A stretch of DNA of 64,000 nucleotides, taken from Diplosphaera chodatii. Taxonomy: Eukaryota > Chlorophyta > Trebouxiophyceae > Prasiolales > Stichococcaceae. The position numbers and the translations under genes were made by a program. The DNA is taken from contig JAALGY010000062.1 in NCBI GenBank assembly GCA_032358165.1, forward strand, positions 310,001 through 374,000, in the 5' to 3' direction. Positions 35,858 to 48,900 of the stretch are shown piece by piece. Each line of letters starts with the position of its first letter. Within the stretch, counting starts at the first letter, position 1. The notes beneath the pieces are model-generated. The model did not search any database and had not been told where the DNA came from. It worked only from the letters and a program-made list of their open reading frames with translations.

Positions 35858-38800
35858 TCACCCCTGTAGTTGCTTCTGCGCTGTGCTATTGGAGCCTTTG
35901 CTGCTGCCGCTGCTGCTTCCGCCCTGGCTACGCCGCAGCCAAGAACGCCACGATGTGTGCTGGAACAGCCTCGCCTCTGACCGCCGATTTGCCAGCGACC
36001 GCTGCAGCGAGGCGATGGTGTAGTTGTATGCCAGGCCATACGGCTGCCGCCACAAAAACGCCCTGTGGTAGTCCACCAGGCCCCACTGCACAGCAGCACC
36101 GAACGTAGTAAGGGTCTTGTTGCCCGGGTGGTTTGGGTGTAAGAGAGGTGCACATATCAGACTGTCCCATCACATCTGACTGCAGCTCTAGACAGCAGCA
36201 TCACAGCAGGATGGACAACCCACAGATTGCAGCTGATCAGCATCGAGCGCTTCTGGGCAAGCTGTTGGTTATGTAGCCGTTGCGCAAAGCATGTGCGGCA
36301 CACCTTTCATCACGCATAGCCACACAGCATGAACAGCAGCACTGGTCCGGTGCATCTGAGGTGCACCTGCAGGCGCGCTACCTCACGCCGCGGCACACTG
36401 CGCAGGATGGCATCGAGCCGCGGGATGTCGCACTGCGGCACCCGGATGCTGAGGGCGGTGTACGGCAGCACGTCCTCAAAGTACTGCGCCACCTCGTCCT
36501 ACAGGAAGAGCATGACGAATCCATCTCAAAGTGTCTGTGTCTGCGTCAATCAGTTGGTCGAGCGCATATGAACAGGATGTGATCTGTGACATATCAGGAA
36601 AGTGAATGTGGTCATGTCCATCTTTTCGCTCAGAACAGGTACGGTAGCTGCAGCCTTTAGTTCCTAGCTGTGTGCACCTGCACGATGACGGGGATGCAGC
36701 CGTGCGCCACAGCATCCACCAGCCGCATGCCAAAGCCTGCACCAGAGACATTGCCAGAAAAAATGGGCACTTACGGGTGCGGAAAGCAAGGTAACCCTGA
36801 TTGGGCTTGCATCTCTGGATAACGCCAACTCACGCCCACCATGACCAGTCGGAGTGAAGCAGAACACAGCGTCCCGCTGCTCGACGTCATCGCCACGCAG
36901 CGGCGGGTCGAGCTCGCTGCCGTTGCTGACGCGGAACCTGCCAGCAGGTGAGCAGGGTACACCTTCACGAACAGCATCAACAGGCGCTTGGGCTCATGCA
37001 CTTTGCAACATCAGCCGGTGTTCTGCACGAGGGCCGTCAGCTTTGAGACACCGGAGGCACAGCGTGCCGGCGGATGAGTCACCCACCCTGGGGTTCTGCT
37101 GTGAGCCGCCAGCAGCGCCTGCCGTGCCCCGCCAGAGTACTGGCCCATGGCAGCATGAGAGGCGCTCAGATACAGGTGCACGCTTAACAATGGGATCGAT
37201 GGGACCGAGTCAGCTCGCTGCTTACAGATGGCAAGAGATGAGGGGTGACAGACACTGGCATTGGCAGGTCCCATACATGTGGGTATCGATGCACCTGTGC
37301 ATCCGGCATGTCCGGCGCATCCTGCACGTGCACAGGCGTGCTCCCCAGGAAGTACAGCAGCGTCGACCGGTTGCCGAGCGGCAGATGCTCCGCATCTGCT
37401 CGCGGCTGTGCGGCATCCTGCGTGCGAAACCCGAAGTGTTCCACGGGATGGAAGCAACGTCGAAAGAGCTTTCTATGAATGGTGTGTGCTAGTTGGGCCC
37501 AAAGCAGCGCTGACATCTGTTGTGTGCGCTTGCAGTGCTGCATCTGCATCACTTCCTGAGTACTGTGCAGCAGTCCGACCAAGAGTGCAGCCAGAACACC
37601 AGCAGCATGGTCGGACGTGGTGCAGTCAAGCATCGTGATGGACGCACATATGCACATGCAGGCTTGCCTGCGGGATGCCGCTGTAGGTCTCCCGGGCAGC
37701 TGCTCCCAGGTCGACCTCGAGGCTGCTGGGCGCCACGCACACATCCCGCGTCGGCTGGAACGCATACCTGGCAGCCAGACCCAGCCATCTTACTTGAGAT
37801 CTGTTGCCCAGCTGCTGTCAGCATCGAACTCCTCGATGTGTACCGCGCTGCATGCCGCACATAGCGCAGGATGCAGGCCTGCTCTTGCCACAGGCTGAAT
37901 ACTCCTCCAGAGGCTGCCGTGGCACCATCATGAGCCCTTGTATAACAGACATCATGTATGCCAAGCCGTTGACAGGAAGGCAAGGCAGCTGAAATGCGCA
38001 CCCTGATGGCCAGGGCTGTCTGCCGTATTGGCCGTATTTGCTTAGCAGTGAGCTGTCATCTGCTCCTGGGCCGCTGTAGCAGAAGTGCGTTGCCTTGATG
38101 GGCGCTTCCAGCATCCTGTACTGCTCCGGACCCTCACCTGCAGGGGAACGGCTTTTGTTGCTGTCTGCACATTATGCTCTATGCTTGTGCCGCTACTCGC
38201 AGAGAAGGACGGTGATGATATGACGGCGGCATGGCCGGCCAATCACTCAATTCTCACGAACCCCTTGCCTTCAGGGAAGCAGTTGTAGTGCGAGTAGGCC
38301 GCGCCCTGATCGTTCGGCCACCTGTGCAAATGCACCCATGTCATTCGGTCAAGCGATCAGGGGAGGCCGTCGCCATCATCAGATCTGCAAGCGGCAGAAG
38401 GTGGAACCATACCGTGCTATAGGCGCACAGCATGCTTGCTTCCCTTCCGAGCTCACAATGACTCATGGACCGAGTCGTACAATGACAGATGCAGACAAAA
38501 GGCTTCGGTGCGATGCAGGCACAGAGAGTCCGAACTCACCACAGCAAGTGGTCAGCACCGCCGCTGGCATTCCAGAAAGGGTAGTGCTGCGCCACCCACT
38601 GCACAACCCGCAGATGGTGGGCCCGCACAAAGCCCAAGTTCTCACTCCACTGGAAGCTGCAGCACACCGCAGTAACTCCATCAACATGCAGCAGCCTTGA
38701 CAAGGTCACAGCGCATTCACAAGACGCCTTGCAGTATGTCTCGTGCCACGTGTGGAATGCTCTGTTGAGCTTCGCTGCACGGATGTTTTCCATGATCATG

Positions 38801-41645
38801 ATGTGCAGATGTGGACCAAAGAGGCACGCCAACTCTGCGGTCGCACGTCTGCGCGGGGATGAGGAACAGGCTGGCCTCGTAGGGGTTCTCGGTCCGTGCA
38901 CCGCCAAGATCCGCCAGCAGCATGCGGTAGAACGCGAGGTAGGCCAGATAGATGCCCTCGGTATGCAGCTGCCGTGCAGCCTGCACAGGCGAAACGACAG
39001 CAGACTTGCAGCTGAGCAGATCCTGTCAACACAGCATACCAGGGCGCATAACCAAAGTGCTCTGCACGCAGGCACAGCAGACAGCATCAGATTGTCCCTC
39101 ACGTGCATCTGGTCCAGAGCGAAGGGCAGGTCGTAGACGAATATGCGCAAACCGACTGCAGCCCGCTGCGGCTGTGGCACCCACGCCTGCAGTACGACAC
39201 CAATGGCTGACCATGATGGTATCAAAGTCATTAACATGTCCTCAGTTTCAACCAAGCCCCGTTCATAAGCAAGTACTGCTCCACATAGCCCTTCAAACCA
39301 TCGGTAGTGAGGGGCACTGTGGGCACCCTGGAGCGGCTGCAGTCAGCGCCCCAGCGGCCTGGCGGGCAGCGGCAGAAGCCCAGCAGGCAGTCCCCCACCC
39401 CGGAGCAGTTTCCAGGGCACGGATCGAACGTGCTCCCCTCGTGCAGCCTGGCGCTGCAGTCCGCACCCTGATGATATCACAGCACATGTCTGAGGTGCTG
39501 TCAGTGGCTTCTACCTACAGGCCCGCGGGTACATGCATGGCTGAAGGGGCTCCTGAGGGGTGAGCATGTCTGCTGGCCTTGACTCACACCCTCAGCTCAC
39601 CGTGTAGCGCCACAGGCAGCGGCAGGCGGGCGCTTCGACCGTGCCAGCCGCCCGCGTGCAGGCCCCCCTGTAGCTGCAGTTGCCCGGGCAATCGGACAGC
39701 GGCAGCTGCTCCCGCCCATCGCTCACTGCCACTGCTTCCCGCTGCACCTCCTGCGACATGGACGGCAAAGCAGTGTCAGCAGCAGCTGCCGTGCAAGCGT
39801 ACTGGGAGGGTCAATTGGTGCAGTGACAGGACCAGGTGCGGTGTCACTCCTTAATTTGAACCGAGACTTTGACCTGTTGTCATCTCATTAGAATCAAGCA
39901 TGCGGCATTCAGGAGTGGTCCTTGCCCATGTGCGCTGAGGATTTGCTCACCGGCGAGCCATCGAGCACCCCGCGGAAGTACTGGACGCCCTGCTGCCCAG
40001 GCGCCGGGATGTCCGACCACTGCTGCTCGGGCGGCAGCGCCGTCCTGGTGAAGCACCCCGCGGCACTGGCGTCCCGCAGGCTGTCCGGGTAGTCGAGCTC
40101 CTCGCCCAGCTCCTGCATAGAATTAGGTCCTACGTCACGAGCTGACAGTGCAGCACACTGTGCAGGGGTGTGAGTGAGATTCCATGTCACGCAGGACCAC
40201 CACAGTGCCGCCTGTTGCGAGTTGAAGCAGCAGCGGCCATATTGTACAGCGAACGCCCTTCAAGCCAGCACAGGAAGTGGTGATATGACTACCCGCGGAC
40301 CCCCTGGGCATCGCACACCACAGGCAGAGCATGCAAGCACACCATTGGCAAGAGATCTCGGCTGCTTTTGCGGAGCGTGTTGGTTTCTTGACGACTGGCT
40401 GGGGCTTAGTAACTCATCGTAACCTGTTGCAGTCAAACAACATAAGCTCACCAGTAGGTACTGCGCGCACTGCAGGTGGCAGGCGCACGCCACGGCACGA
40501 GGCGCATCGCCCTCAAATGGGCACGCCATCAGCGCGTCGGCTGTGTCCGCCAGGCGGCACGCCGGCAGCGCGGCGGTCTCGCACGCTGCGCCCGACCTGC
40601 CGAAGGGGCACCTGCAGCACGCGGGTCGACTCGTTGCACGCTTGTAGGACCCAGTTTGGGCTTGGGCCTCATCACTCTCGTAACGGCGTGCTCCCATCGC
40701 CGCAGCCTGCAGTCGCCAGGTGCTGCCACAGTGTCACAGGGTCACGAACAGAACTCACTCGCAGCGGCCGCTGTCGCGGTTGCAGTTGCCGTGGCGCTCG
40801 CACCCATCCGCGCATGGCACCCCACCCTGGGGTGTACCATCCGCAGCGCTGCCGCCACTGCTCGCTGCGCCCGCCCCCTGCTGACTGCCCTGTAGCGGCC
40901 AGCGGAAGCCGGTGCGGCTCTGCCTGGCCGCCGCAGCGGTGAGCGGATCGGCTGTGGCGTTGGGGCCAGCAGTCAGCTTTTGTTTCACTGCCACCGCCGT
41001 CCACTGGACACCTGGGCAATGGGCACACATAGAGCTGGGTGGAGCATACCGTATACTGTGAAGCATACCCTGCAAGATATGGTCTCATTCCACTGCGACC
41101 CTAGGAAGGCGCTGCAGCTGTTTGGCGCGTTCAGCATTCAAGTCTGCACGATGCACAACGCTCACCTGCGCTAGACAGCTGCGGCAGCAGCAGCAGCGCC
41201 AGCAGCAGGAGCAGCACCGCGCCGGCAGCCGCCGCCATGCACAGGCCGCCCGCGCCGCGCACAAGGCCCACCTGTTGACAGCACAGCCAGGAGTCGGATA
41301 ACAACTGTTGGGACACTGCCGCAAGACTCCCCAACACAGGCCTCCCAGCTAGCTTTAGGGGCCACCGGTACATAGCGGACCTGTCAAGCGGCGATGTGTC
41401 GAGCTTTCTTGGTACAGGACTAGGTCCAGAGCTCACCCACGGTGCATGCGCACCAGCCTCACCATGCATTCCGTGAGCTGGTCCCCGCCGCTGCGGGGTG
41501 GGACCGGGAACGCGAGGCCCCGCGGGGTGCGCGGCGGCGTGCTGTACGGCGGGCAGCCGGCCAGCGGCGAGTCGGGGACCGCCGCAGGGGCGTCGGCGGC
41601 GAGGACGCGCGGCGCGCCCTGCCACGGCAGCTCCAGGCCGCTCAT
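35858..41645 (-). CDS. EGF-repeat exostosin-family glycosyltransferase (GT47), copy 3
   Basis: Exons: 41645-41463, 41271-41166, 41011-40759, 40611-40452, 40112-39951, 39750-39601, 39467-39327, 39186-39103, 38980-38847, 38656-38540, 38321-38269, 38137-37951, 37767-37668, 37417-37295, 37139-37087, 36937-36840, 36736-36678, 36498-36367, 36085-35858, giving 840 residues in frame. About 70 Pro-rich cytosolic residues precede a Leu-rich signal anchor (near 75-95). Three EGF-like modules follow (about 163-192, 304-350, 355-383), then the exostosin domain from LRIFVYDLPFALDQMH (about 393) through FRVSNGSELDPPLRG and [10 protein letters not shown] to VPQCDIPRLDAILRSVP. The C-terminal block [17 protein letters not shown] is nearly identical in copy 2. 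Introns 11 and 13 use GC donors. The exon ending at 37951 has the least certain boundary. An internal ATG at 41238 would remove the cytosolic tail. Confidence 0.9.
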
Positions 41646-42960
41646 GGCGCGGCGTCATGTGCGCACGGTAGCCATCGCCGCTCAGCAGCCGACACGGCTC
41701 TGCAAGGGGCCCGGCGCCCGCGTCTGATTACAGCGAGGATCCGACGTGCTTCCGTATGGGCACCGGACATGGTGTCCAGGAGCACTCCGGTAGCGCTGGC
41801 AGTGCGCGCATACATGACCGTCGCATGTGAGTGCCGTCCACGTGAGCTGCCGTCCTTCTGAGACCGTGAACATACATTTACTCGGGGCGCCAGCATATCT
41901 GCAAGATGTGCAACCTCAGGGTAGGCCTTCACATCCATTCCGAGAAGTTGTTGCCAGCCTTCAAAACGTGCGCTTGCCATGCACGATGAACGTCAGCCGC
42001 TCTGCAAGCATGCGAAAAGGCTTCACATGGACATCTTTTCCCACTGCAATGCACTGACACTGTGCAGCTGCACCAGAAATGGGCCGTGCTCCTGTTGTAC
42101 AGCATCTGTTGCATCTGTACTGCATTGTACCGCATAGATTCAATTCCGATGCTGATTGGAAGGTGCAGCTGACCGAACCAGTTGCGCCTGCGCAAGGGTG
42201 CCATCTGAGCGGCATGCATCTGGACTCCGCAGCGGTGAACACGCGCAGCCGTAGGCAAGGCACTTGGACGATGCAGTGTGCCGCAAAAGTTTTACAGTCC
42301 AGACACCACAAGTGCTCCGACGTCACGCACTGCGCCCGGCAGCTGGGGGCACAGCGCCCCAGCAGTACTCCCACCGCAGCCAATGCGCAATCCCCATTGC
42401 TGGTCACAGTGCTGCCGCAGGCCAGTCCCTGTGTGACGTTGTCGTCTGATCCCGGCAGGGGCCCCCTACGCATCCGGCCTACCCACTGCCACCCACATCA
42501 TGCAATCTGCCCTTACCCCCTACAATCTGCGAAGGTACCCAGACACCAAACGGATCACCAATCCTGTTGCTCGGGACGGGGCTGTACACCCGCCCCACAC
42601 CGTAGCAGTGTCACTGCAAAAGCTGTCACACGCCACCGCCAGCTGAAGTGCTGGCGGCGACGGGCACTGGAACTCAAATGCGCCAACCTATATGGCACGC
42701 CTGCCCCATGATCACGCCAGTCAGTCCTCCTAGCCGCAGCATGCGGCGCGTCAACAGAACTCTCACCCTCCGAAACCCGAGTCCTGCGCGGCGTGCGCCC
42801 GCTTGTCACGCGGGCACTTTGGCCACCGGTCTGCTACCTGTCTTGTCGTTTGTGCCAATGCGCACATCTTGCTGTTGCTGTCGGTCATCTGCTCCTGACT
42901 AAGCCTTGTCTCGCGTGGCGTTCGACGTTCGCCGGCAGCAGGCGGCGCCCAGCACACGCC
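41646..42960. other. intergenic region, no gene seen
   Basis: The 1.3 kb between GT47 copy 3 and the end of the large Ser-rich gene contains only short frames without splice support. A minus-strand TGTAA at 42296-42292 could serve the upstream gene, though 670 bases after its stop. Confidence 0.35.
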
Positions 42961-45900
42961 TCAGTCTCTGGCGGTGCTGACGTCGTCGTCCCAGGGCTTC
43001 AGCGGCTTGGCCGCCCGTGACGTTGGCTTGGATGACGGCGCGGAGGCCCTGTGGCGAGCTGAGCCGCCGTTGGCCGCCGCTGCCCCGCGCACGGCTGCGG
43101 CGCCGGCCGCCGCGGCGCCGGGAGCGCCGCCGCGGCTGCGGCTGCCGCCGGCACGGTTCTTCAGGGGCGGCGGCGGTCCGGCACGGCCAGACGCCAGCCG
43201 CGTGCCCAGCGCATCGTAGTCAAACTGCAGGCAGGCGAGACGCGGAGCATGTCATAGAGCCAGGTGAGCAAAGCACAACGGTGATGATGGGGCCGATTGT
43301 CTCTGAAGCAGGCGGCCCCAGCATTGCAGCTGGGGCCCAGCGAGTCGTAGTGGCCTGTGGAGGCGCACTGATGGCCGGGGCCCTTGCAGGCAGCATGGCA
43401 CGATGCATCCGCCAAAGCTGGCCAGTGCACGGCATCGCCATCAGCATGGCCTGCACAGTCGCAGGGACAGGAGACAGCAGCTGCGCGCGGGCCAGCAGTC
43501 TGCTCGGTGTGCACACCTTTGCGCCCGCTGCACGCGCGGCCGCCCGTGCGGACGAGCTGCTGCCGGCGGCTGGCGCCTGGCCGGCGCTGGGGGGCCCTGC
43601 CGCGCGGGCCGGCCTGCGGCGCGCGTGCGCCGGGCTCGCTGCCGGGTGGGTCGCCAGCAGCTGCTTCAGCGACGCCACTGTGTCCACCACCTGGGCAGCA
43701 GCAGGAGCTGACAGCGTCAGCAGGGTGTGCTGCACCCGCGCAGCTGACTGATATGCCGCACACGACGCGGGACAGACACGGCGCCTGCCAAGCAGAGGCG
43801 ACACTCTGGACCCCAAGCCCTGGAGACCAGACCTGCAGGAAGTTGTCCTCCTGGGGCTCCTTCTCCTCCTTGTCCGAGGGGCTGAACGTCACGCGGCGGC
43901 CCGAGCGCCGGCCGCCCGAGGCGGTGCGCCCGCTGGCGACCGACCCCGCGTCGTCGTCGCTCCTGCCGCCGGCCTGCGCGTTGAAGGGGCAGGCCGTGAG
44001 ACCCAGACCGACTTGCTCCAGCATGGCTGGCCTGACATGTGAGGCACATCGCCCGAGGGCCCCGCAAGCGACTCGGGGCCGTTTGCAGGTTCGCCGATGT
44101 GGCAACCCCACAGCCTGAGGTCCCCATGTAGGATCCCACCAGGCAGGTGGCACGCCAGACTGCAGGTGTAAAAGCTCACAGCCGCCTGGCGGCGGAGCAC
44201 GCACCGCGCGGGGCATGGGGGAGATGCCGCTGCCGCCGATGCCGCCGCCGCGCCCCGCCTTGACGTTGACGGCCGCAGCGGTCCGCCCCGACCGCCAGCT
44301 CGACGGCGGGGACGGCGCCGCTGAACCCTGAACAGCGCAGGACAACGGTACACATCAGCCTTCCAGCGCCGAGCCGTCGTACGAGAGCTTACACAGTAGC
44401 GGCACAACCGCAGGTGTCATAGCAGCTGCAGCGGAGCCTTGCGGCGCTGACCCTAGTTGCAGCGGAGGATGAGACACATGAGATGCACACAACAAGGGTG
44501 GACATGCGACCAAAACCCACCGGCTGCGAGGAGGCGGCCTCGGCGATGTGCTGCTCCAGCCGCATCTGCTGCATGCCCAGCTTCTCCAGCCGCCGTTGCA
44601 GCTTGGCGCGCTGCTCCTGCGGCGCCAGACGGCCCCAGGGGTGAGCACTTTTACGGTCACGCCAATCAGCTGCACAACGGGACGCAGGGCGCCCCTCAGC
44701 ATGCCGGCGCCTTCCTGAGGCGCCGTACGACGAGGTCGCACAAACGGACGCCCGGCGCTGTCAGCACGGCAACTGGACAACAGTGATGATTCAACATTGA
44801 TTCTACGTTTTGAGACCATTCTAAGTTTGGTGCAGCTTTATCATGATAATGACACCACCCAAAGTGCACCTGCAGCCTGGCGAGGTCGGGGCGCGGGGAG
44901 ACGGGGGCGCCGTCCTCGCCGCCGCCGGCACGCTTGGCCTTCGCCTCCGCCGCAGCCTGCAGCCACGGCGCCAGCTCAGCAGTGGAGAGCCAGACGGTGC
45001 CGGCATCAATGTAAGTATGAGCCCCCGGCAGAGCTTCGTGCCAACCTACATCAGCATGGAAGCGCGAGGACGTGGGTAGCACCCTGCAGGAGTGTGCTGC
45101 GGTGGTGCTGTCACCCGGCGAGAGGCACCAGTAGTACACCATGGCTCGCAGAGCTTGAAATCTGAATTACTCAATAGAACTTACGGGGAGCACCTGCGTG
45201 ACGGCCCCCAGGTGCGCCTGCGTCTCCGCCCGCATCGCCCGCACCTTCTCCCACAGCTGCCGCATCTGCTGCACCTGTCGCAGCAGTGTCCACAGCACGT
45301 CAGCAGCCGCACGTGCCGCCGTGCCTGCCTGAGACCCGGCTGTACGGCCCGCAGGAGATGGTGCACACGACTCGCGTGCTGCGCCTCACGCGGTGACGAG
45401 CTGCCGCCGTGCCTGCTGTGCGCTGACGTGACTCGGCAGTACTTAGAGCGGTATTTGTGTCGCACCTGGGTGCCAGGCGAGGACTTGGCCTTCGCGACGC
45501 CCAGGGCGAGCACGTCGGAGGGCGAGGGCAGGCTGTTGCCGCTGCCGCTGCGCTGCGACGCGGCCGCCGGGGACAGCGGGCTGCCCAGGTCGCCGCCAAA
45601 CAGCGCGGCGCTGCCGCGCCTCGCCCTGCCAAGGGCAATAGGAACTCACCAGATGTAAAGTTGACACACGGAGATGCTTGCCGCGTGGTGCCCCAAAGTG
45701 ACTGCTGGCAGCACGCAGGCTCATGTGGGCATCCTGCCACTTTGCCAGATGGTCGCCATTGCAGCAAAGCGGACCGTCTGTCCATTTGAGGGCCATACTA
45801 CAGGGCCTGCCGAGAGGAGCCGCCGGGGCGGCGCACCTGTCGGGTGACGCCGCATCGCTGGCGCCGCTGCCGGTGTGGCGGTGGCGGCGGCCGCTGCCGG

Positions 45901-48900
45901 GGGTGGACACATCCTCCCCAAGGTCCGAGGAGGTGACGCTCCAGGAGCCGGACCCCGACGACATGCTGTCGCCGCGGAAGAGGGAGCTGCCGCCGTTCAG
46001 CGGCGACATGGGGCGGTCCATGCCTGCGGGCAGGAGGGAGCGAGCGCGGGTGACATGTGCGCAAGCTCAGGCCGTCAAGTGGCAAGCATGCTGCAGGGTT
46101 GCAAGTTTTGCCTGTGGATATGTGCGCTGGCTGCCACGGCTCTGACGCATGCATGCTGTGGGTAGCGACGGCACCGCAGCCCACATCGGGACCACAGCAG
46201 GAGGCCTGCAGCGTCCAGGTATATGCTGCACTTCCGCAACACTGGCAGGCGGCATCAGGCAGTTGGACGGATGCCTGGCCGGGCTGAAGGTGCCCGAAGC
46301 TGCATGCGCACCCTTGATGACGGCCCTGTAGTCGCGGCGGCTGCTGCCCGCGGAGCCGCCGCTGCCGATGGAGGAGGCGCTGTCCAGGGAGTCCAGCGAG
46401 GCGGAGCTGGGGATGCGGCGGCTCTTCTTCTGCGCGGGCGAGGAGCCGCCCCACGCATCCCCCTCCACCGCACCCGCCGGCTCGCCCTCTGCACACACAA
46501 ATCAGGATGTTGAAGTCGAACCCATGTTTGTCAATGGCTCGGCCCCTGCACATCCAACCAAGATCTTCGATGACCAAGCACACATGCATTGCTGGCTGTT
46601 GTCAGACCCGCACATGCAGCATGGTGGACCACATGCCGGCCAGGCGCGATGTCATGCATCTGCGTCCAGGCCCATGATGTCATGTGGCCTGCAGGCTGCC
46701 GAGCACTGGAGCCTGCTGTCAAAATGGTGTGCTTTGCAGCACAGCCTGCGAGGGCCTTGGGCGACAAGAAGCCCCTTGGGCGGGCAGCACACCTGCCAGG
46801 GAGTGCAGGCTGCCGACGCTGCCCAGGCTGTCCATGCTGACGAGGCTGCCGGAGGAGCCGACCCGGTGGTGCCGTCGGCCGCTGCGCGGCCGGGGGGAGG
46901 CCGCCAATGCCGCTGGTTCGCCGTCATGGGTGCTGAACGCTACGCTGGACCTGCACATGCAGAGCCAAAACCTAGGTTGCCGAAGCATGCCAAGCCAAAG
47001 CAGGATCATGTACAGGAACGCGTACAGGAATGTGTACAGGAACGAGACTGCGCCGCCCTAGCGAGTATTAGACGCATCAACTGGCTGGGATGTGTGATGA
47101 TGTGCTAGTGCATGCGGCTGCGAAAGCGCCAGTCTGTATGTCGTCTCGTCGAATGGTAGAACCATGACAACGAAAAGGCGGCACCTGGACGCCGAGCTGG
47201 CGCTGCTGCCGGTGCGTTTCAGCACCGGCCGGGGGGCGCCGATTTCGGGGTCGTAGGGCCCCACATGGTCGTAGCCCCGCACCTGCAGTCACAGCAATGT
47301 GCATCAGCCAAATGCAAGTGCAGCAACCAATGTCTGCGCCCCCCCGTGTCTGGCGGGGTCGCGCCCTGACGGCGCCGGAGAGCTCCCCATGCCAGAGGCG
47401 ACCTCCCGGGGTTACAGACATGCACGGGGCGAGCCACGAGCGGCGGGGACCTCACGTTCAGGCTGGCGGCCGAGGCGGCGGAGCGGCGGGAGTGGGAGCT
47501 GCGCGCGGAGCCGACGCTCGACACGCTGGCGGCGCTGCTGCTGCGGCGGTGCCGCCGCCGTTCCGGGGACGCCTGCACAGGGGGGGCGGCAACACATCAG
47601 CACACAACATATGGTGAACACCGTCGATGACACGATACATTGTCAACCAAACCTGCTGGCAGCAAGCTGCCCATCACTGCAGCGCGCCACCAGCTTGTGT
47701 TCAGAGTTTGTGAAGAAGGAAGAGGCCCCCTGCTCGCGGGCAGTTTCGACAGACAGGAGTGCCCAGGCATGCTGGGCGGTTCTGTGTGGATGTGGCTGCG
47801 CGATAAGCTGCCGGCACCGTGCATCTGAGACACTCCCCCTGCCAGCAACATGCTCGGTCTGGCGGTGCGTCGCATGCTTGAACACATAGGCGCATGTTGT
47901 TTGAGCCCACCTCTGTGTGTCGGCTGCGGCGGCCGCTGGCGCTGCCGGCCTGCGATCCGGAGCGGCTGCGCCAGTCGCCCTCGGAAGGGTTGCGCAGGGG
48001 CGGGGGCGGGCGCTGTCGTTCGGCGCTCGGCGCCTGCGGCCGGGGCACGCGCTCCGGGCTGTCTGAAGAGGCAGACCTGCCTGACTTGACCGACCTGCAG
48101 CGCAAAGGGAGCACGCAGGTCCACGTTTTCGTCCGCTGTTCGTCTGTTGCGTCCGATGATGAGGTTTCAGCTTCAGTCAAGCGAGCTTCTGCTGGTGAGA
48201 GAATGGCCGTACGCACGGGTCGAGCCTCCCCTTGACCGAAACGGTCATTGTCGGCAAAACAGCATGCCTGTGTATGCAGCGGAGCATGATGCGAGTCTAT
48301 GCTATCAGCTGTCTGCAGCACAACTGCACCTGTTGCCGGGTTCCTTGTCAGGGCTGCGGCGGGTGCCCTTCGGGCTGCTGTGTGCAGCGCTGCCCTCTAA
48401 GGCCTTGGGGAGGGGCTCGCCGCTGCGGCTGCGCTGCCGGGGGGACACGGCGGCTGGCTTGCTGCCGCGCCGGCTGCCGGACGTCCTGGCGACTGCCCCG
48501 CCCCTGCTGCTGCCCTCTTTCGACCCCGTCCTGGCTGCGTCTGCTGGCACATCGGCTGGGCCGTCCTCCTTTGTGGCGGGCGCGCCGGCACAGCAGCTGA
48601 ACAAGCCCCCAGACGGTTGCTTCTGAGATTTGTTCAGCTTTGGCTCTGCAGCCGGCTGCTTGGTCGCTGCCTTTTTCTGCTTGGGCAGCTGCTGCGATTC
48701 AGGAGCTGCCACAGCTGCGGCTGGCTCTGCTGGGAGCGACAGCGGCGGCACCTGCAGGGGTGCTGCAGCTGCTGGGCCCTGCGTCACTGAGGCTGTTACT
48801 GCCTGCGGCTGCTCTGCTACTGGCACTGCAGGGCTGATCCGACCCGGCTGGCTGACAACAGGTTGGGCTGACAGCTGGTCTGCGGCAGGTTGCACAGGAT

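Noticed and set aside
43161..44345. 394-codon open frame on the minus strand
   Set aside because: It is a read-through of introns and out-of-frame exons of the Ser-rich gene. The exons inside it use more than one frame.
44872..45170. Open minus-strand block containing a [13 protein letters not shown] segment in the Ser-rich gene
   Set aside because: The second half (ending PRPDLARLQ) looks coding, but I found no acceptor in the right phase for the first half, so I left this part unresolved.
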